A stretch of 64,000 bases of DNA from Muribaculaceae bacterium (GTDB lineage Bacteria > Bacteroidota > Bacteroidia > Bacteroidales > Muribaculaceae), in the NCBI GenBank assembly GCA_910573745.1, contig CAJSYI010000004.1, positions 62,001 through 126,000 on the forward strand. The letters run 5' to 3'. Below the pieces are notes generated by a model that saw only the letters and a program-made list of their open reading frames with translations, made no database searches and was not told the DNA's origin. Below, piece after piece: positions 7,518 to 15,933 of the stretch. The stretch's first letter is position 1; each line of letters begins with the position of its first letter. Made by a program: the position numbers and the translations under genes.

Positions 7518-8423
7518 TCAAAGATTTAAGAGTGTGTAATTACATTGAGGGATTGTCATTAATCTTTTTGCAATCCTACTTCTATGGCATTGCAGCGGAT
7601 TATGCTCAAAACAAGTTAATGCTATCCTTTTATCATTTTGGAGCAATGTAAAAAGATGATTCAACTCATTTCTTGCATACATAAGAGTAGTTATTTCATA
7701 ATCATCAAACAATGCATCATAATCTGATTGATTCTTCAAATCCTTACGCTTTTCGGAGATTATGCCGAGATTTGGAATGTGTTCATATCTTATTCCAGCG
7801 CCCTCACATGCTTTAGCTAATTGGTTTTTTGAAAATCCGAACTTCTGACTATATGCATTTTTTCTTACATCACAAAGAACACGTACGTCGTTTATTAACA
7901 AGGTTACAATGTATTGTTCTAATGATAGTCCCTCGTAGCCTATGGTCATTAGCGATAATTCGTCTTTGTGTGGACGTTGGTTTATAACATGCGAATATTC
8001 AGTCTTTGATAATAAATCCTTCGCCATCTTACTGTTGATTGCAAAGAAGGGATAATTTTGATATGTATATCTAATCAATTCATTTATAGGCATCTTAGCA
8101 AACCGCTTAATAATTCGCAATATCACATTGTAATCCGTTTCATCTATTAATTTGCTAAGTTTTAAATCATTTCTTGCGATTTTGTATTTATGACTCGTTC
8201 CTTCCTCATCTTCACATAGCAAGTAGCCATCTTTAGTAAGGTTTCTTAAATCTTGACTTAACTGCATAGAATAACAGCCATATTTATATGGCATAAAGTC
8301 ATAGACCCTCTCCTCTTGGTTATCTGTCAAGAGGAACACGAGTTTTTGTATTTGTATGCTTGACATCCAATCACCTAATTGCTCCATTAGAGCTGCCAAA
8401 CATTTTTCTCGATAAAATCGCAT
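7518..8423 (-). CDS. DUF488 protein with N-terminal Panacea/DUF4065-like domain
   Basis: 301 residues in two parts. Residues 1 to about 95 (IQIQKLVFLLT, YDFMPYKYGCYSMQL, LTKDGYL) look like the Panacea/SocA (DUF4065) fold found in antitoxins and toxin-antitoxin-like partners. Residues about 160-301 are a DUF488 domain: TIGYEGLSLEQYI, then CDVRKNAYSQKFGF, and the family's closing motif CFEHNPLQCHR (Cys at about 279). DUF488 proteins are small, biochemically undefined and frequent in defence and stress loci. The gene sits 71 bp downstream of the methylase and 4 bp upstream of the 282-aa gene on the same strand. Panacea assignment is by pattern only. Confidence 0.8.
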   Translation of the reverse strand: MRFYREKCLAALMEQLGDWMSSIQIQKLVFLLTDNQEERVYDFMPYKYGCYSMQLSQDLRNLTKDGYLLCEDEEGTSHKYKIARNDLKLSKLIDETDYNVILRIIKRFAKMPINELIRYTYQNYPFFAINSKMAKDLLSKTEYSHVINQRPHKDELSLMTIGYEGLSLEQYIVTLLINDVRVLCDVRKNAYSQKFGFSKNQLAKACEGAGIRYEHIPNLGIISEKRKDLKNQSDYDALFDDYEITTLMYARNELNHLFTLLQNDKRIALTCFEHNPLQCHRSRIAKRLMTIPQCNYTLLNL

Positions 8424-8494
8424 TGTATTTATAATTCTATGAAAATATAACGCATTCTTGCCATTAAAATTTTAGTACGTTGTCCATAACGATT

Positions 8495-10789
8495 TTACTT
8501 TAAGAATTCATACTGAAACAATACTGGCACAATTTCTTGGTTATAATAGTCTTTAACCATACTTGCCAAAGTTTTAATGTTTCCGTTGAGACTGGGATAT
8601 TTAATAATCCGTTCACCTGTCTCTACATCATTAATGACCTTGTTCAACTCAAATCGAATTTGGTATAAACCATAATTTATGGAGTTATCGTATTCTTCCG
8701 TTGATTTGGCATCAACAAGAACCTTTTCCCATTGTTGGATAAGTCTATGTTCTGTATCATTACATTGCAACGCAGTGATGTCTTGCGAAGCTAACGTTTC
8801 TCCGTTTGTTGTATCTAAAGTAAGTTGATTAACATACTCTCTGCCATCGGAACCAACGAAAGACCGCATATGGTTTTGAGGCTCCAATACGGTGAAAAGC
8901 AAACATTTCAGTAAAAATTGATTCAATGTGCCATTTGCCACATCGTTTTTGAAACGTTCGCAACCATCAGCTGATTTCATGATGCGGGCACGCTCTGTCC
9001 ATTCCCGATTATAGGTTATGTAACGGCTTGCCGCAAACATTGGAAGTTTCTCCAGATAATTGTCTTTTCTAAGATAAAATCCGTTACCATCATATCTTGC
9101 GGCGGTCAAAAGGCTTGACATATTGTCTGGATTGTCAAATCCGCTGCTATATACTGCCATATAGCCAATAATATTGGGATTTAATATTGGCTTTACGCGA
9201 ATTGAATTGGTAGATGTTTTTTCAGTACCGTTCTTTTCACACAGTACGCTACCAGCTATATCATCGGAGAAACGTCTCTTGTCAAAATACTTTTGGCTAT
9301 ATGTGGAATGAATTTTATCCACGTCAAGAACTCTTGATGAGATTAACTCATTATCGACAATATCAAAAGCATCCAACTGAAGTTTTTCAGTTACGGCATC
9401 ATCTTCATTACTCCAAAGAGCGCACATAATGCACGCCTGAATATTGGTATGGAAATGCTTTCGATTAAACGCAAAACCACGGATAAATCTCTTGTTAATT
9501 AAATGTTGGGCTTTCCAATATTTAACGGGAGAATAGACAATATAACTATCCGTATTCTGACGTAAATAATATTTGAACGCTGACCAAATAAATGCATTAC
9601 CTAAATCATTAGTGGCCGTCCCGGAAATCTCTTTTTTCATTTCTTCGACCACAAACGACTTCTTCCATGCAGAACTATTCTTCCCAGCACCTTGTTTTTG
9701 ATGTTCTATTGAGGTAGTATCTGCATAAGGAGGATTTTCAAAGAGTATGATGGTACAGTTTTGGTTGTTAATGTACTGGCCAATTATCTCATTTTCAATA
9801 TACTCTTTACTCAATGCATCCGCTCCACGAACTTTGCCTTGATTAAAAGAATCTTCCCTTTCGGTGGGAGGAATGATGTGTCTAACTTTATCGCCAAGTA
9901 CCTCCAACAAGACTTTATATTCATAATATTCCAGTGTTGATACGATGGTATGGGAAAGTTCTTCTTTGGTCATCAACCTTTCCAAATTACCTGTACCAGC
10001 ACATCTGTCTATTATGACATAGTCATTGCCCTGGGGAACTCTGCGAATAGCATCCCTTACTAATTCAAGCGATTTCTTAGCATAAAGTTCATGGGTATAA
10101 AATGCTCCAAGGTCTTTCTTCTGAAGAAAATCATTGAGACGATCCATAAGATAACGGAATCTCTCGTTTGATTTTTTCTCATAAGGATAAATGAACTCCA
10201 CGAATTTTGTCGGGCGCCTAATTTCTCCAACAATTTGTATTCGACCGGTGGTATCACCTATAAAATCAGATTTTGTTGCTGACGAATTTTCGCTATAGTA
10301 TCGAGTAGCCCATCCAACAATACAATTCTCGTCAATATGAATCTTGGTGTATTCTTTGGTTCGGAGAATTCCAATTAATTTTTCTTCGTCGGTTGAAGAA
10401 TCTAAGTTCAATATTTCAAGCGGTTGTCCACACTCAAATGCCCTGTTATCTCTTGATGCACCTCCTATGTAAACTGATTCAATATTGGAGAGATAATCCT
10501 GACTGCTATAGATATATGCTTTATTATCATTCAATGAAACTAAAATTATATTCCGGGGGATTGCTTTCCCTTTTATTCTCATCGATGACAGATATTTTAC
10601 AGCTTGGAATAAAACAGAATTCAAACTATCTATGTGGACCTTGAACTCAACTATATTACCGTTTACAACGCCATCACTATAATCATTCTGAATATTGGAA
10701 ATATCAAGAGTCCTATCTACTCTCGGAAGATAGGTTGTAAAGAAATCATGTTGACCCTCCAATTCGTTAGTATAGGTTCTTTGACTCAT
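8495..10789 (-). CDS. single-chain restriction-modification-like protein (RecB-type nuclease plus Eco57I-like N6-adenine methylase)
   Basis: 764 residues. N-terminal nuclease signature: Asp39, Glu48-Phe-Lys50 (NIVEFKV) and Gln62-x3-Tyr66 (QAVKY), matching a PD-(D/E)XK fold with the QxxxY motif typical of RecB and HsdR nucleases. A methylase domain follows, with motif I DRCAGTGN at 261-268 (AdoMet binding) and catalytic NPPY at 352-355. A long C-terminal region, probably target recognition, completes it. This architecture is that of type IIG/Eco57I-like enzymes, which modify and cut with one chain; no separate specificity or nuclease gene is nearby. It is the first gene of the leftward cargo operon and has an AT-rich composition. 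Activity of the nuclease part is inferred from motifs only. Confidence 0.85.
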   Translation of the reverse strand: MSQRTYTNELEGQHDFFTTYLPRVDRTLDISNIQNDYSDGVVNGNIVEFKVHIDSLNSVLFQAVKYLSSMRIKGKAIPRNIILVSLNDNKAYIYSSQDYLSNIESVYIGGASRDNRAFECGQPLEILNLDSSTDEEKLIGILRTKEYTKIHIDENCIVGWATRYYSENSSATKSDFIGDTTGRIQIVGEIRRPTKFVEFIYPYEKKSNERFRYLMDRLNDFLQKKDLGAFYTHELYAKKSLELVRDAIRRVPQGNDYVIIDRCAGTGNLERLMTKEELSHTIVSTLEYYEYKVLLEVLGDKVRHIIPPTEREDSFNQGKVRGADALSKEYIENEIIGQYINNQNCTIILFENPPYADTTSIEHQKQGAGKNSSAWKKSFVVEEMKKEISGTATNDLGNAFIWSAFKYYLRQNTDSYIVYSPVKYWKAQHLINKRFIRGFAFNRKHFHTNIQACIMCALWSNEDDAVTEKLQLDAFDIVDNELISSRVLDVDKIHSTYSQKYFDKRRFSDDIAGSVLCEKNGTEKTSTNSIRVKPILNPNIIGYMAVYSSGFDNPDNMSSLLTAARYDGNGFYLRKDNYLEKLPMFAASRYITYNREWTERARIMKSADGCERFKNDVANGTLNQFLLKCLLFTVLEPQNHMRSFVGSDGREYVNQLTLDTTNGETLASQDITALQCNDTEHRLIQQWEKVLVDAKSTEEYDNSINYGLYQIRFELNKVINDVETGERIIKYPSLNGNIKTLASMVKDYYNQEIVPVLFQYEFLK

Positions 10790-10814
10790 GATATTGATAG
10801 CTCTTGTAGTTTGA

Positions 10815-10873
10815 AAGCTCCAACGTAGCTATGCGAGGCCGACCAAAGCCTTTAAGCGACTACGTTGGAGCTT
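10815..10873. repeat. 14-bp perfect inverted repeat in the leader of the methylase gene
   Basis: AAGCTCCAACGTAG (10815-10828) and its exact complement (10860-10873) enclose 31 nt. The repeat starts 26 bp upstream of the methylase ATG, between it and the predicted promoter, so it may be an operator or an RNA structure limiting expression. Apart from this repeat, the promoter and the end repeats, I see no gene in 10790-11318. Confidence 0.6.
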
Positions 10874-10949
10874 CCAATGTTTTGTTTACGGCTTACGCCG
10901 TTATGTCGTTGTGATATTCTTGGCCATTTCGCATCAAGTGCTTAGACTG

Positions 10950-10957
10950 CAAAGTTA
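10950..10957 (-). promoter_or_regulatory. -7 element of the cargo operon
   Basis: On the minus strand the sequence reads TAACTTTG, a perfect TAnnTTTG match, about 160 bp before the methylase start. No convincing -33 TTTG is present. The resulting leader would contain the 14-bp inverted repeat. Confidence 0.45.
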
Positions 10958-11238
10958 ATCATTTTTGGTGAGATTAACGGCATTCAATCCTCGAATTCTG
11001 CGACTGTTCCGCGAAAATAAGAAAATAAGATTTTACGAGTGTTCGGTGTGTGTTGGATAGGGGCAATTGGAATAAGAATCGGAGTGTTGATAAGACAGCG
11101 TTAAGGGTGAGAATCTTGACATGCCAACCATTTCATGAATACTTCTTACAGGGTAAAAAGAGGCAATTCAACGCAGTTAAAAAATCCTTAACAGACGATA
11201 AATATTCCAAATCTCTTTGTATGCGGTTGCCGTCAGCT

Positions 11239-11262
11239 TCTCCAAAAGTACACTATTCGTAC
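11239..11262. repeat. GTAC-N7-GTAC dyad, right copy (candidate core site)
   Basis: TCTCCAAAAGTACAC followed by TATTCGTAC matches 4027-4050 at 20 of 24 positions in the same orientation. The central bases differ, as in CTnDOT-type systems that tolerate heterologous spacers. It lies 57 bp from the stop codon of the M13 peptidase gene. Confidence 0.4.
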
Positions 11263-11315
11263 ACAGCAATATCTACATAGCCTTGATTCTCAGTGTAGTT
11301 ATGCGCTATAATGTA

Positions 11316-11328
11316 AATTTACCAGATT
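11316..11328. repeat. candidate attR core (13-bp direct repeat, right copy)
   Basis: AATTTACCAGATT is identical to 3908-3920. On the minus strand it reads through the last codons (Ile-Trp-stop) of the M13 peptidase gene, the kind of conserved gene end used by many tyrosine recombinases. Confidence 0.4.
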
Positions 11329-13361
11329 ACCACACGTTCCGATTCGGGACGGAACATCGGATCTCCTTCCTTGATTCCGAAAGCACCGAAGAACGGCTCG
11401 ATATTACGGAGCGAAACGTTCACACGGTTCCTGCCGAGTGAATGCGGATCGGTCTTGGTGCGCGAAAGTATCTCAGCATCGCGGATGTTGGCTGCCCACA
11501 CGTTGGCGTATGCAAGATAGAAGCGTTGGAGCGGGCTTAGTCCGTCGATGTCCTCAGCCTTATCTCCGGCCGCATCCTGATAAGCGGTGAGAGCCACACG
11601 AAGACCGCCTTGGTCGGCAATGTTCTCGCCAAGCGTGAAGCGTCCGTTGGCATGAACCCCGGGAGCGACTTCCACCTCGTCAAACTGAGCCACAAGCGCG
11701 TCCGCAAGTTTCTTGAAAGCTTCGGCATCGGCGGGCTGCCACCAGTCGTTAAGATTTCCGTCCTTGTCATACTGACGTCCGGAATCGTCGAAGCCGTGGG
11801 TCATCTCATGTCCAATCACCACTCCTATTGCCCCGTAGTTGCAGGCATCATCGGCCTTCATATCGAAGTAAGGAGCCTGGAGGATTCCTGCAGGGAAGCA
11901 TATCTCATTGGTTGTCGGATTGTAATACGCATTGACGGTCTGGGGAGTCATATGCCACTCATCCCGGTCAACAGGCTTCTTGAGTTTTGCAAGGTTGTCT
12001 TTCTGATACCATATCGAAGCAAGGCGCACATTCTCCATAAACGGCAACTCAGGATCAATGTCTATTCCCGAATAATCCTTCCATTTGTCGGGATAACCTA
12101 TCTTCACCACGAATCCGGCAAGCTTTTCCTGAGCCTTAGCCTTGGTGGCATCGCTCATCCAGGTAAGATTGTCGATATGCTTCCCGAGGGCGACACGCAG
12201 GTTCTCCACAAGCCCCTTCATGTACTGTTTGCTTTCCTCTGGGAAATACTTGGCCACGTAAAGCTCCCCTACAGCCTCTCCGAACATCGAATTGGGGATG
12301 CCCATAGCGCGTTTCCAACGCGGCTCCTTCTCCTCCTTGCCGCTCATCACACGGTCATAGAGTTCAAAGGAGGCATCATAGAAATCATCGCTCAGAAGAC
12401 CCGTAACACCGCTTACGGCATCGACCGTCACAAGATCCTTGATTTCGCGGTCGGTAAGCGACGGGAGTATTTCATTCAGAGCCTTCATGAACTGAGGCGA
12501 GGCCACAATCACACGATCCACATCCGGCGTGCCGAGGTTGGAGAAATATGCTTTCCAGTCAATGTACGGGAATTCTGCCTGAAGCTTCGCAACCGAATAT
12601 TCATTGTAGCGGGCCTGCGGATTGCGTCTCTGCTCACGTGTCATCTTCGCCTCAGCAAACTTCCTTTCAGTCCTGACAAGCGTCTCCCAGATGCGTTCCG
12701 CTTCGGCATCGCTCTTTCCGGCGAGGGTCATTATGCGCTTGATGTAGGTTTCATAAGCCTCCATTATTTTTGCATTGGTCTCACTTTCCTCAAGATAGTA
12801 ATCCCTGTCGCTGAGACCAAGACCGGCTTCGCCTATATGCATCGCATTGACATTAGAGTTCTTGGCATCCGTGCCTACCCCGCTTCCGAAAAACGGGTTG
12901 CAGAAAGCCAGGAATTCATCCGTCAGAAGTCTGGCAAGATCTTTTGTGTCCGCTTTCTCAATATGCTCAAGAGTGGCCTTAAGAGGCGCGGCCCCTTCAC
13001 GGTTGAGGCGCGTGCTGTCCATCGCCATAGCGTAAAGGTCGCTCACTTTCTGCGCATTTGTCCCTTTCACTTTTGATTCGGGATTCTTTGAAAGATTAAG
13101 AATCACATCCTTCAACTGCTCACGTGCCGTCTCGCGCAACTGGTCGAAAGTGCCGAACCGGGAAAACTCTGCAGGAAGAGGGTTCGCCTTCATCCATCCC
13201 CCGCACGCATATTGATAGAAGTCATCTCCCGGCTTTACGCTCGGATCAAGATTGGCTTTTTCCACACCGTGTCCACCGGCAGCAAAAGCCATCATCGGCA
13301 GACCTGTGGCCATTGCCATTAATGTCTTTTTAAGGTTCATTTCGTTTATGTTGTTGTTCAT
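11319..13361 (-). CDS. pepO: M13-family zinc metallopeptidase (neprilysin/PepO-like)
   Basis: 680 residues counted from the first Met. A second Met eight codons on (13340) gives a cleaner signal peptide (MNLKKTLMAMATG, then Ala-rich), so that start is equally likely. Zinc motif HEMTH is at 518-522 with the third ligand in ENIAD (Glu579, Asp583), as in neprilysin/endothelin-converting enzymes. The NAYY element sits upstream of the active site. The enzyme should degrade peptides in the periplasm or at the cell surface. The usual C-terminal CxxW ends here as VVIW, without the cysteine. Its stop codon lies in the candidate attR, so the island abuts the gene without breaking it. Confidence 0.93.
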   Translation of the reverse strand: MNNNINEMNLKKTLMAMATGLPMMAFAAGGHGVEKANLDPSVKPGDDFYQYACGGWMKANPLPAEFSRFGTFDQLRETAREQLKDVILNLSKNPESKVKGTNAQKVSDLYAMAMDSTRLNREGAAPLKATLEHIEKADTKDLARLLTDEFLAFCNPFFGSGVGTDAKNSNVNAMHIGEAGLGLSDRDYYLEESETNAKIMEAYETYIKRIMTLAGKSDAEAERIWETLVRTERKFAEAKMTREQRRNPQARYNEYSVAKLQAEFPYIDWKAYFSNLGTPDVDRVIVASPQFMKALNEILPSLTDREIKDLVTVDAVSGVTGLLSDDFYDASFELYDRVMSGKEEKEPRWKRAMGIPNSMFGEAVGELYVAKYFPEESKQYMKGLVENLRVALGKHIDNLTWMSDATKAKAQEKLAGFVVKIGYPDKWKDYSGIDIDPELPFMENVRLASIWYQKDNLAKLKKPVDRDEWHMTPQTVNAYYNPTTNEICFPAGILQAPYFDMKADDACNYGAIGVVIGHEMTHGFDDSGRQYDKDGNLNDWWQPADAEAFKKLADALVAQFDEVEVAPGVHANGRFTLGENIADQGGLRVALTAYQDAAGDKAEDIDGLSPLQRFYLAYANVWAANIRDAEILSRTKTDPHSLGRNRVNVSLRNIEPFFGAFGIKEGDPMFRPESERVVIW

Positions 13362-13418
13362 TCTGATTATCGAGTTAATGACGATTTAATTCCGGCGCAC
13401 ATTACAAAAAATGGCTTT

Positions 13419-15383
13419 TCAGACAGATTCTTTCTCGGCCTCTTCAAGCTCCATAGTGGCGAGTTCCCAGACAGACATCGCGTTTTCAAGCCTCTTCTGC
13501 ATCTCCGCATACTTGGACAGCGTCTTTTCCTGCGCGTCGCCGGCCGCTATCAATGCCTCTATCTCGGCCAACCCGCTTTCCGAATTTCCGACTTCCGCCT
13601 CCGCAGTTTCCACTCTCTTGCGCAGACGCCGCAGCATCTTCTCCCTCTCACGCTGCTCGGCGTAAGAAATCTTTCCTTTTTTTGGAGCTTCCTGAATGCC
13701 TGGACCATCGGACGAATCCGCATTTTCAGCCTTGCCGATGCCCTGAGATTTTGACAGCTCTATGTCGCGCAGATTCGAGATGTTCTTGCTCCGGAGGAAG
13801 TCATATATTCCACCGAGGTTCTCACGCACACGTCCTCCTCCGAACTCATATACCTTCTGCACAAGTCCGTCAAGGAAATCACGGTCATGGCTGACCACAA
13901 TCACCGTACCGTCGAAATCCCTTATGGCATCTTTGAGGATGTCCTTGGTCTTCATATCGAGATGATTGGTAGGTTCGTCGAGAATAAGAAGATTGACGGG
14001 CTCTAGAAGGAGCTTTATCATGGCAAGACGCGTCTTCTCGCCGCCGGAAAGCACCTTCACCTTCTTGTCGGAAGCCTCGCCGCCGAACATGAACGCGCCG
14101 AGGATGTCCCTGATTTTTGTGCGCACGTCCCCCACGGCCACCCTGTCTATGGTATCGAAGACCGTGGACTCTCCGTCAAGCAGCTGAGCCTGGTTCTGGG
14201 CGAAATAACCGATCTTGACATTATGGCCAGTCCTCAGATTTCCAGTAAACGGAATCTCGCCCATTATGCACTTGACAAGAGTGGATTTGCCTTCACCGTT
14301 CTTTCCGACAAAAGCCACCTTCTCTCCGCGCTTGATGGTGAATTCGGCATGGTCGAAAACCTGATGCCCTCCGTAGGCCTTCCCTACGTTTTCAAGAATC
14401 AGAGGATAGTCGCCGCTACGGGGAGCCGGGGGAAACTTCAGCCGCAGTCGCGAGTTGTCCACCTCGTCCACCTCAATAGGAACCATCTTGTCCAGTTGTT
14501 TTATGCGGCTCTGCACCTGAGCGGCTTTTGAGGGTTTGTAGCGGAACCGCTCTACGAACTCCTTTATGTCGGCAATCTGTTTCTGCTGGTTCTCGTAAGC
14601 ACGCATCTGCTGTTCGACGCGCTCTTTGCGAAGCTCGACAAACTGCGAATAATTCACTTTGTAGTCATATATCTTTCCGCACGATATTTCAAGAGTACGC
14701 TTGCACACGTTGTCGATGAAAGCCCGGTCATGGCTGACAAGTATGACCGCCTTCGCTTTCTGTTGCAGGAACTGTTCGAGCCATTGTATCGATTCTATGT
14801 CAAGATGGTTGGTGGGTTCGTCAAGAAGTATTATGTCAGGACGGCGCAGAAGTATCTTGGCAAGTTCCACTCGCATGCGCCATCCTCCGGAAAACTCCCG
14901 GGTGGGACGATGGAAGTCTTCGCGCACGAATCCGAGTCCGAGCAACGTGCGCTCTATCTCCGCGTCCATATTGCCCGCGCTTTCCATTGCAATCCGTTCG
15001 TTGAGGTACTCGAGACGTTCTATGAGTCTATGATAAGAATCGCTGTCATAGTCATCGCGCTCGGAAAGTTCAGAAGCCACACGATCGGCCTCTTCCTGAC
15101 GGTCAATCTGAGAGCCGAAAGATTTCTTCACTTCGTTGAGAAGCGTCGTCTCGTCGGCCACCTCCATCTGCTGAGGAAGATATCCGACGGTCAGGCCGTC
15201 TGGCATAGCCACGCTTCCGGAAGCAGGCTGCTGAAGCCCGGCGATTATCTTTAGCAAAGTGGACTTTCCGGCACCGTTCTTTCCCGTGAGCGCAATCTTG
15301 TCGGTCTTATTGACCACAAAACTCACATTGTCGAAAAGCGGCCTGGCCGAAAACTCTACACTTAAATTATTTATTGATACCAT
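13419..15383 (-). CDS. ABC-F family ATPase
   Basis: 654 residues with two ABC domains and no membrane segments. First Walker A GKNGAGKST (about 35), signature FSGGWRMRVELA and LLDEPTNHLD. Then the linker, rich in Arg/Lys and Gln (about 245-310). Second Walker A GKNGEGKST, signature LSGGEKTRLAM and LILDEPTNHLD. A C-terminal coiled coil of about 100 residues, rich in Glu and Lys, resembles Uup/YdiF-type extensions. ABC-F proteins act on the ribosome, resolving stalled states or giving antibiotic protection; the exact subfamily is not certain. The start overlaps the end of the CYTH gene by 17 bases, so both form one operon. Confidence 0.93.
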   Translation of the reverse strand: MVSINNLSVEFSARPLFDNVSFVVNKTDKIALTGKNGAGKSTLLKIIAGLQQPASGSVAMPDGLTVGYLPQQMEVADETTLLNEVKKSFGSQIDRQEEADRVASELSERDDYDSDSYHRLIERLEYLNERIAMESAGNMDAEIERTLLGLGFVREDFHRPTREFSGGWRMRVELAKILLRRPDIILLDEPTNHLDIESIQWLEQFLQQKAKAVILVSHDRAFIDNVCKRTLEISCGKIYDYKVNYSQFVELRKERVEQQMRAYENQQKQIADIKEFVERFRYKPSKAAQVQSRIKQLDKMVPIEVDEVDNSRLRLKFPPAPRSGDYPLILENVGKAYGGHQVFDHAEFTIKRGEKVAFVGKNGEGKSTLVKCIMGEIPFTGNLRTGHNVKIGYFAQNQAQLLDGESTVFDTIDRVAVGDVRTKIRDILGAFMFGGEASDKKVKVLSGGEKTRLAMIKLLLEPVNLLILDEPTNHLDMKTKDILKDAIRDFDGTVIVVSHDRDFLDGLVQKVYEFGGGRVRENLGGIYDFLRSKNISNLRDIELSKSQGIGKAENADSSDGPGIQEAPKKGKISYAEQREREKMLRRLRKRVETAEAEVGNSESGLAEIEALIAAGDAQEKTLSKYAEMQKRLENAMSVWELATMELEEAEKESV

Positions 15384-15831
15384 TGTCTGCTGACAGATTA
15401 GAATTATAGTAACGCGGGTCGCCCGTAACTTCCCGGCCTACAAAAGGTGGAAGCGCATAATCGCGGCCTGACTCCGGAAGCTCGATTTCAGCCACGACCA
15501 ACGGAGCAAGATGGCCGAGATATTCGTCCACCTCCCACACGTAACCGCCGAAAGGCACGAAATGCCTTATTTTTTCAATCACAGGAGGAATGCACATCCC
15601 CAGCAAGGTTTCGGCATCCGAATGAGGAATCTCGTATTCAAATTCTTCACGGGAATCGCCGTCGTTTTCCCCTTTCACAGTCAGAAAACCACGGTCGTCG
15701 GCAACACGCACACGGACAGTGCGTTCCGGCTCACGAGACAGATAACCCTGACAAATCCTGGTTTCAGACGACTGCATGTCCCGGTATGAACCGGAAACCG
15801 TCAGGTATTTATGTTCAATCTCTTTTGCCAT
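15367..15831 (-). CDS. CYTH domain protein (triphosphate tunnel metalloenzyme)
   Basis: 154 residues, the length of a stand-alone CYTH domain. The diagnostic ExExK motif is at the N-terminus (KEIEHKYL). Alternating Arg/Lys/Glu pairs on beta strands follow (RVRVADDRGFLTVKG, EFEYEIP, WEVDEYLG, VAEIELP), the acidic and basic residues that line the tunnel. Members hydrolyse inorganic triphosphate or make related phosphate transfers. The gene is first in an operon with the ABC-F gene and has its own promoter at 15902-15933. Confidence 0.88.
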   Translation of the reverse strand: MAKEIEHKYLTVSGSYRDMQSSETRICQGYLSREPERTVRVRVADDRGFLTVKGENDGDSREEFEYEIPHSDAETLLGMCIPPVIEKIRHFVPFGGYVWEVDEYLGHLAPLVVAEIELPESGRDYALPPFVGREVTGDPRYYNSNLSADNGINK

Positions 15832-15901
15832 CTGCCGATGTAATTTTAGCCATTCAGCCGCGTTATAGATTCGATGCTTTCCCGTTGTGCAAAAAGCGGG
15901 A

Positions 15902-15933
15902 CAAAGATAGCAATTATCATGGACATAGACAAA
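15902..15933 (-). promoter_or_regulatory. promoter of the CYTH/ABC-F operon
   Basis: Read on the minus strand: -33 TTTG (15930-15933), 20 nt, then -7 TATCTTTG (15902-15909), an exact fit to the Bacteroidota consensus. It overlaps the first codons of the divergent DUF5686 gene. Confidence 0.65.

Larger units (their letters stand above)
3908..11328. mobile_element. AT-rich integrative genomic island with tyrosine recombinase and restriction-like cargo
   Basis: The segment between the LRR lipoprotein and the M13 peptidase is clearly richer in A+T than both flanks. It holds a tyrosine integrase at one end, an opposing leftward cargo operon, and repeats near both ends: an exact 13-bp repeat at 3908-3920 and 11316-11328, and a 20/24-bp match at 4027-4050 and 11239-11262. 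No conjugation, replication or phage structural genes are seen, so it is a passive island or needs helper functions. The exact ends are inferred. Confidence 0.6.

Noticed and set aside
11050-11280. 76-codon frame in the right end of the island
   Set aside because: Non-ATG start, no recognisable features; the DNA is better explained by the end repeats.
11610-13076. Long (488-codon) rightward frame within the M13 peptidase gene
   Set aside because: Fully antisense to the peptidase, whose zinc motifs and family-length protein show that the minus strand is coding.
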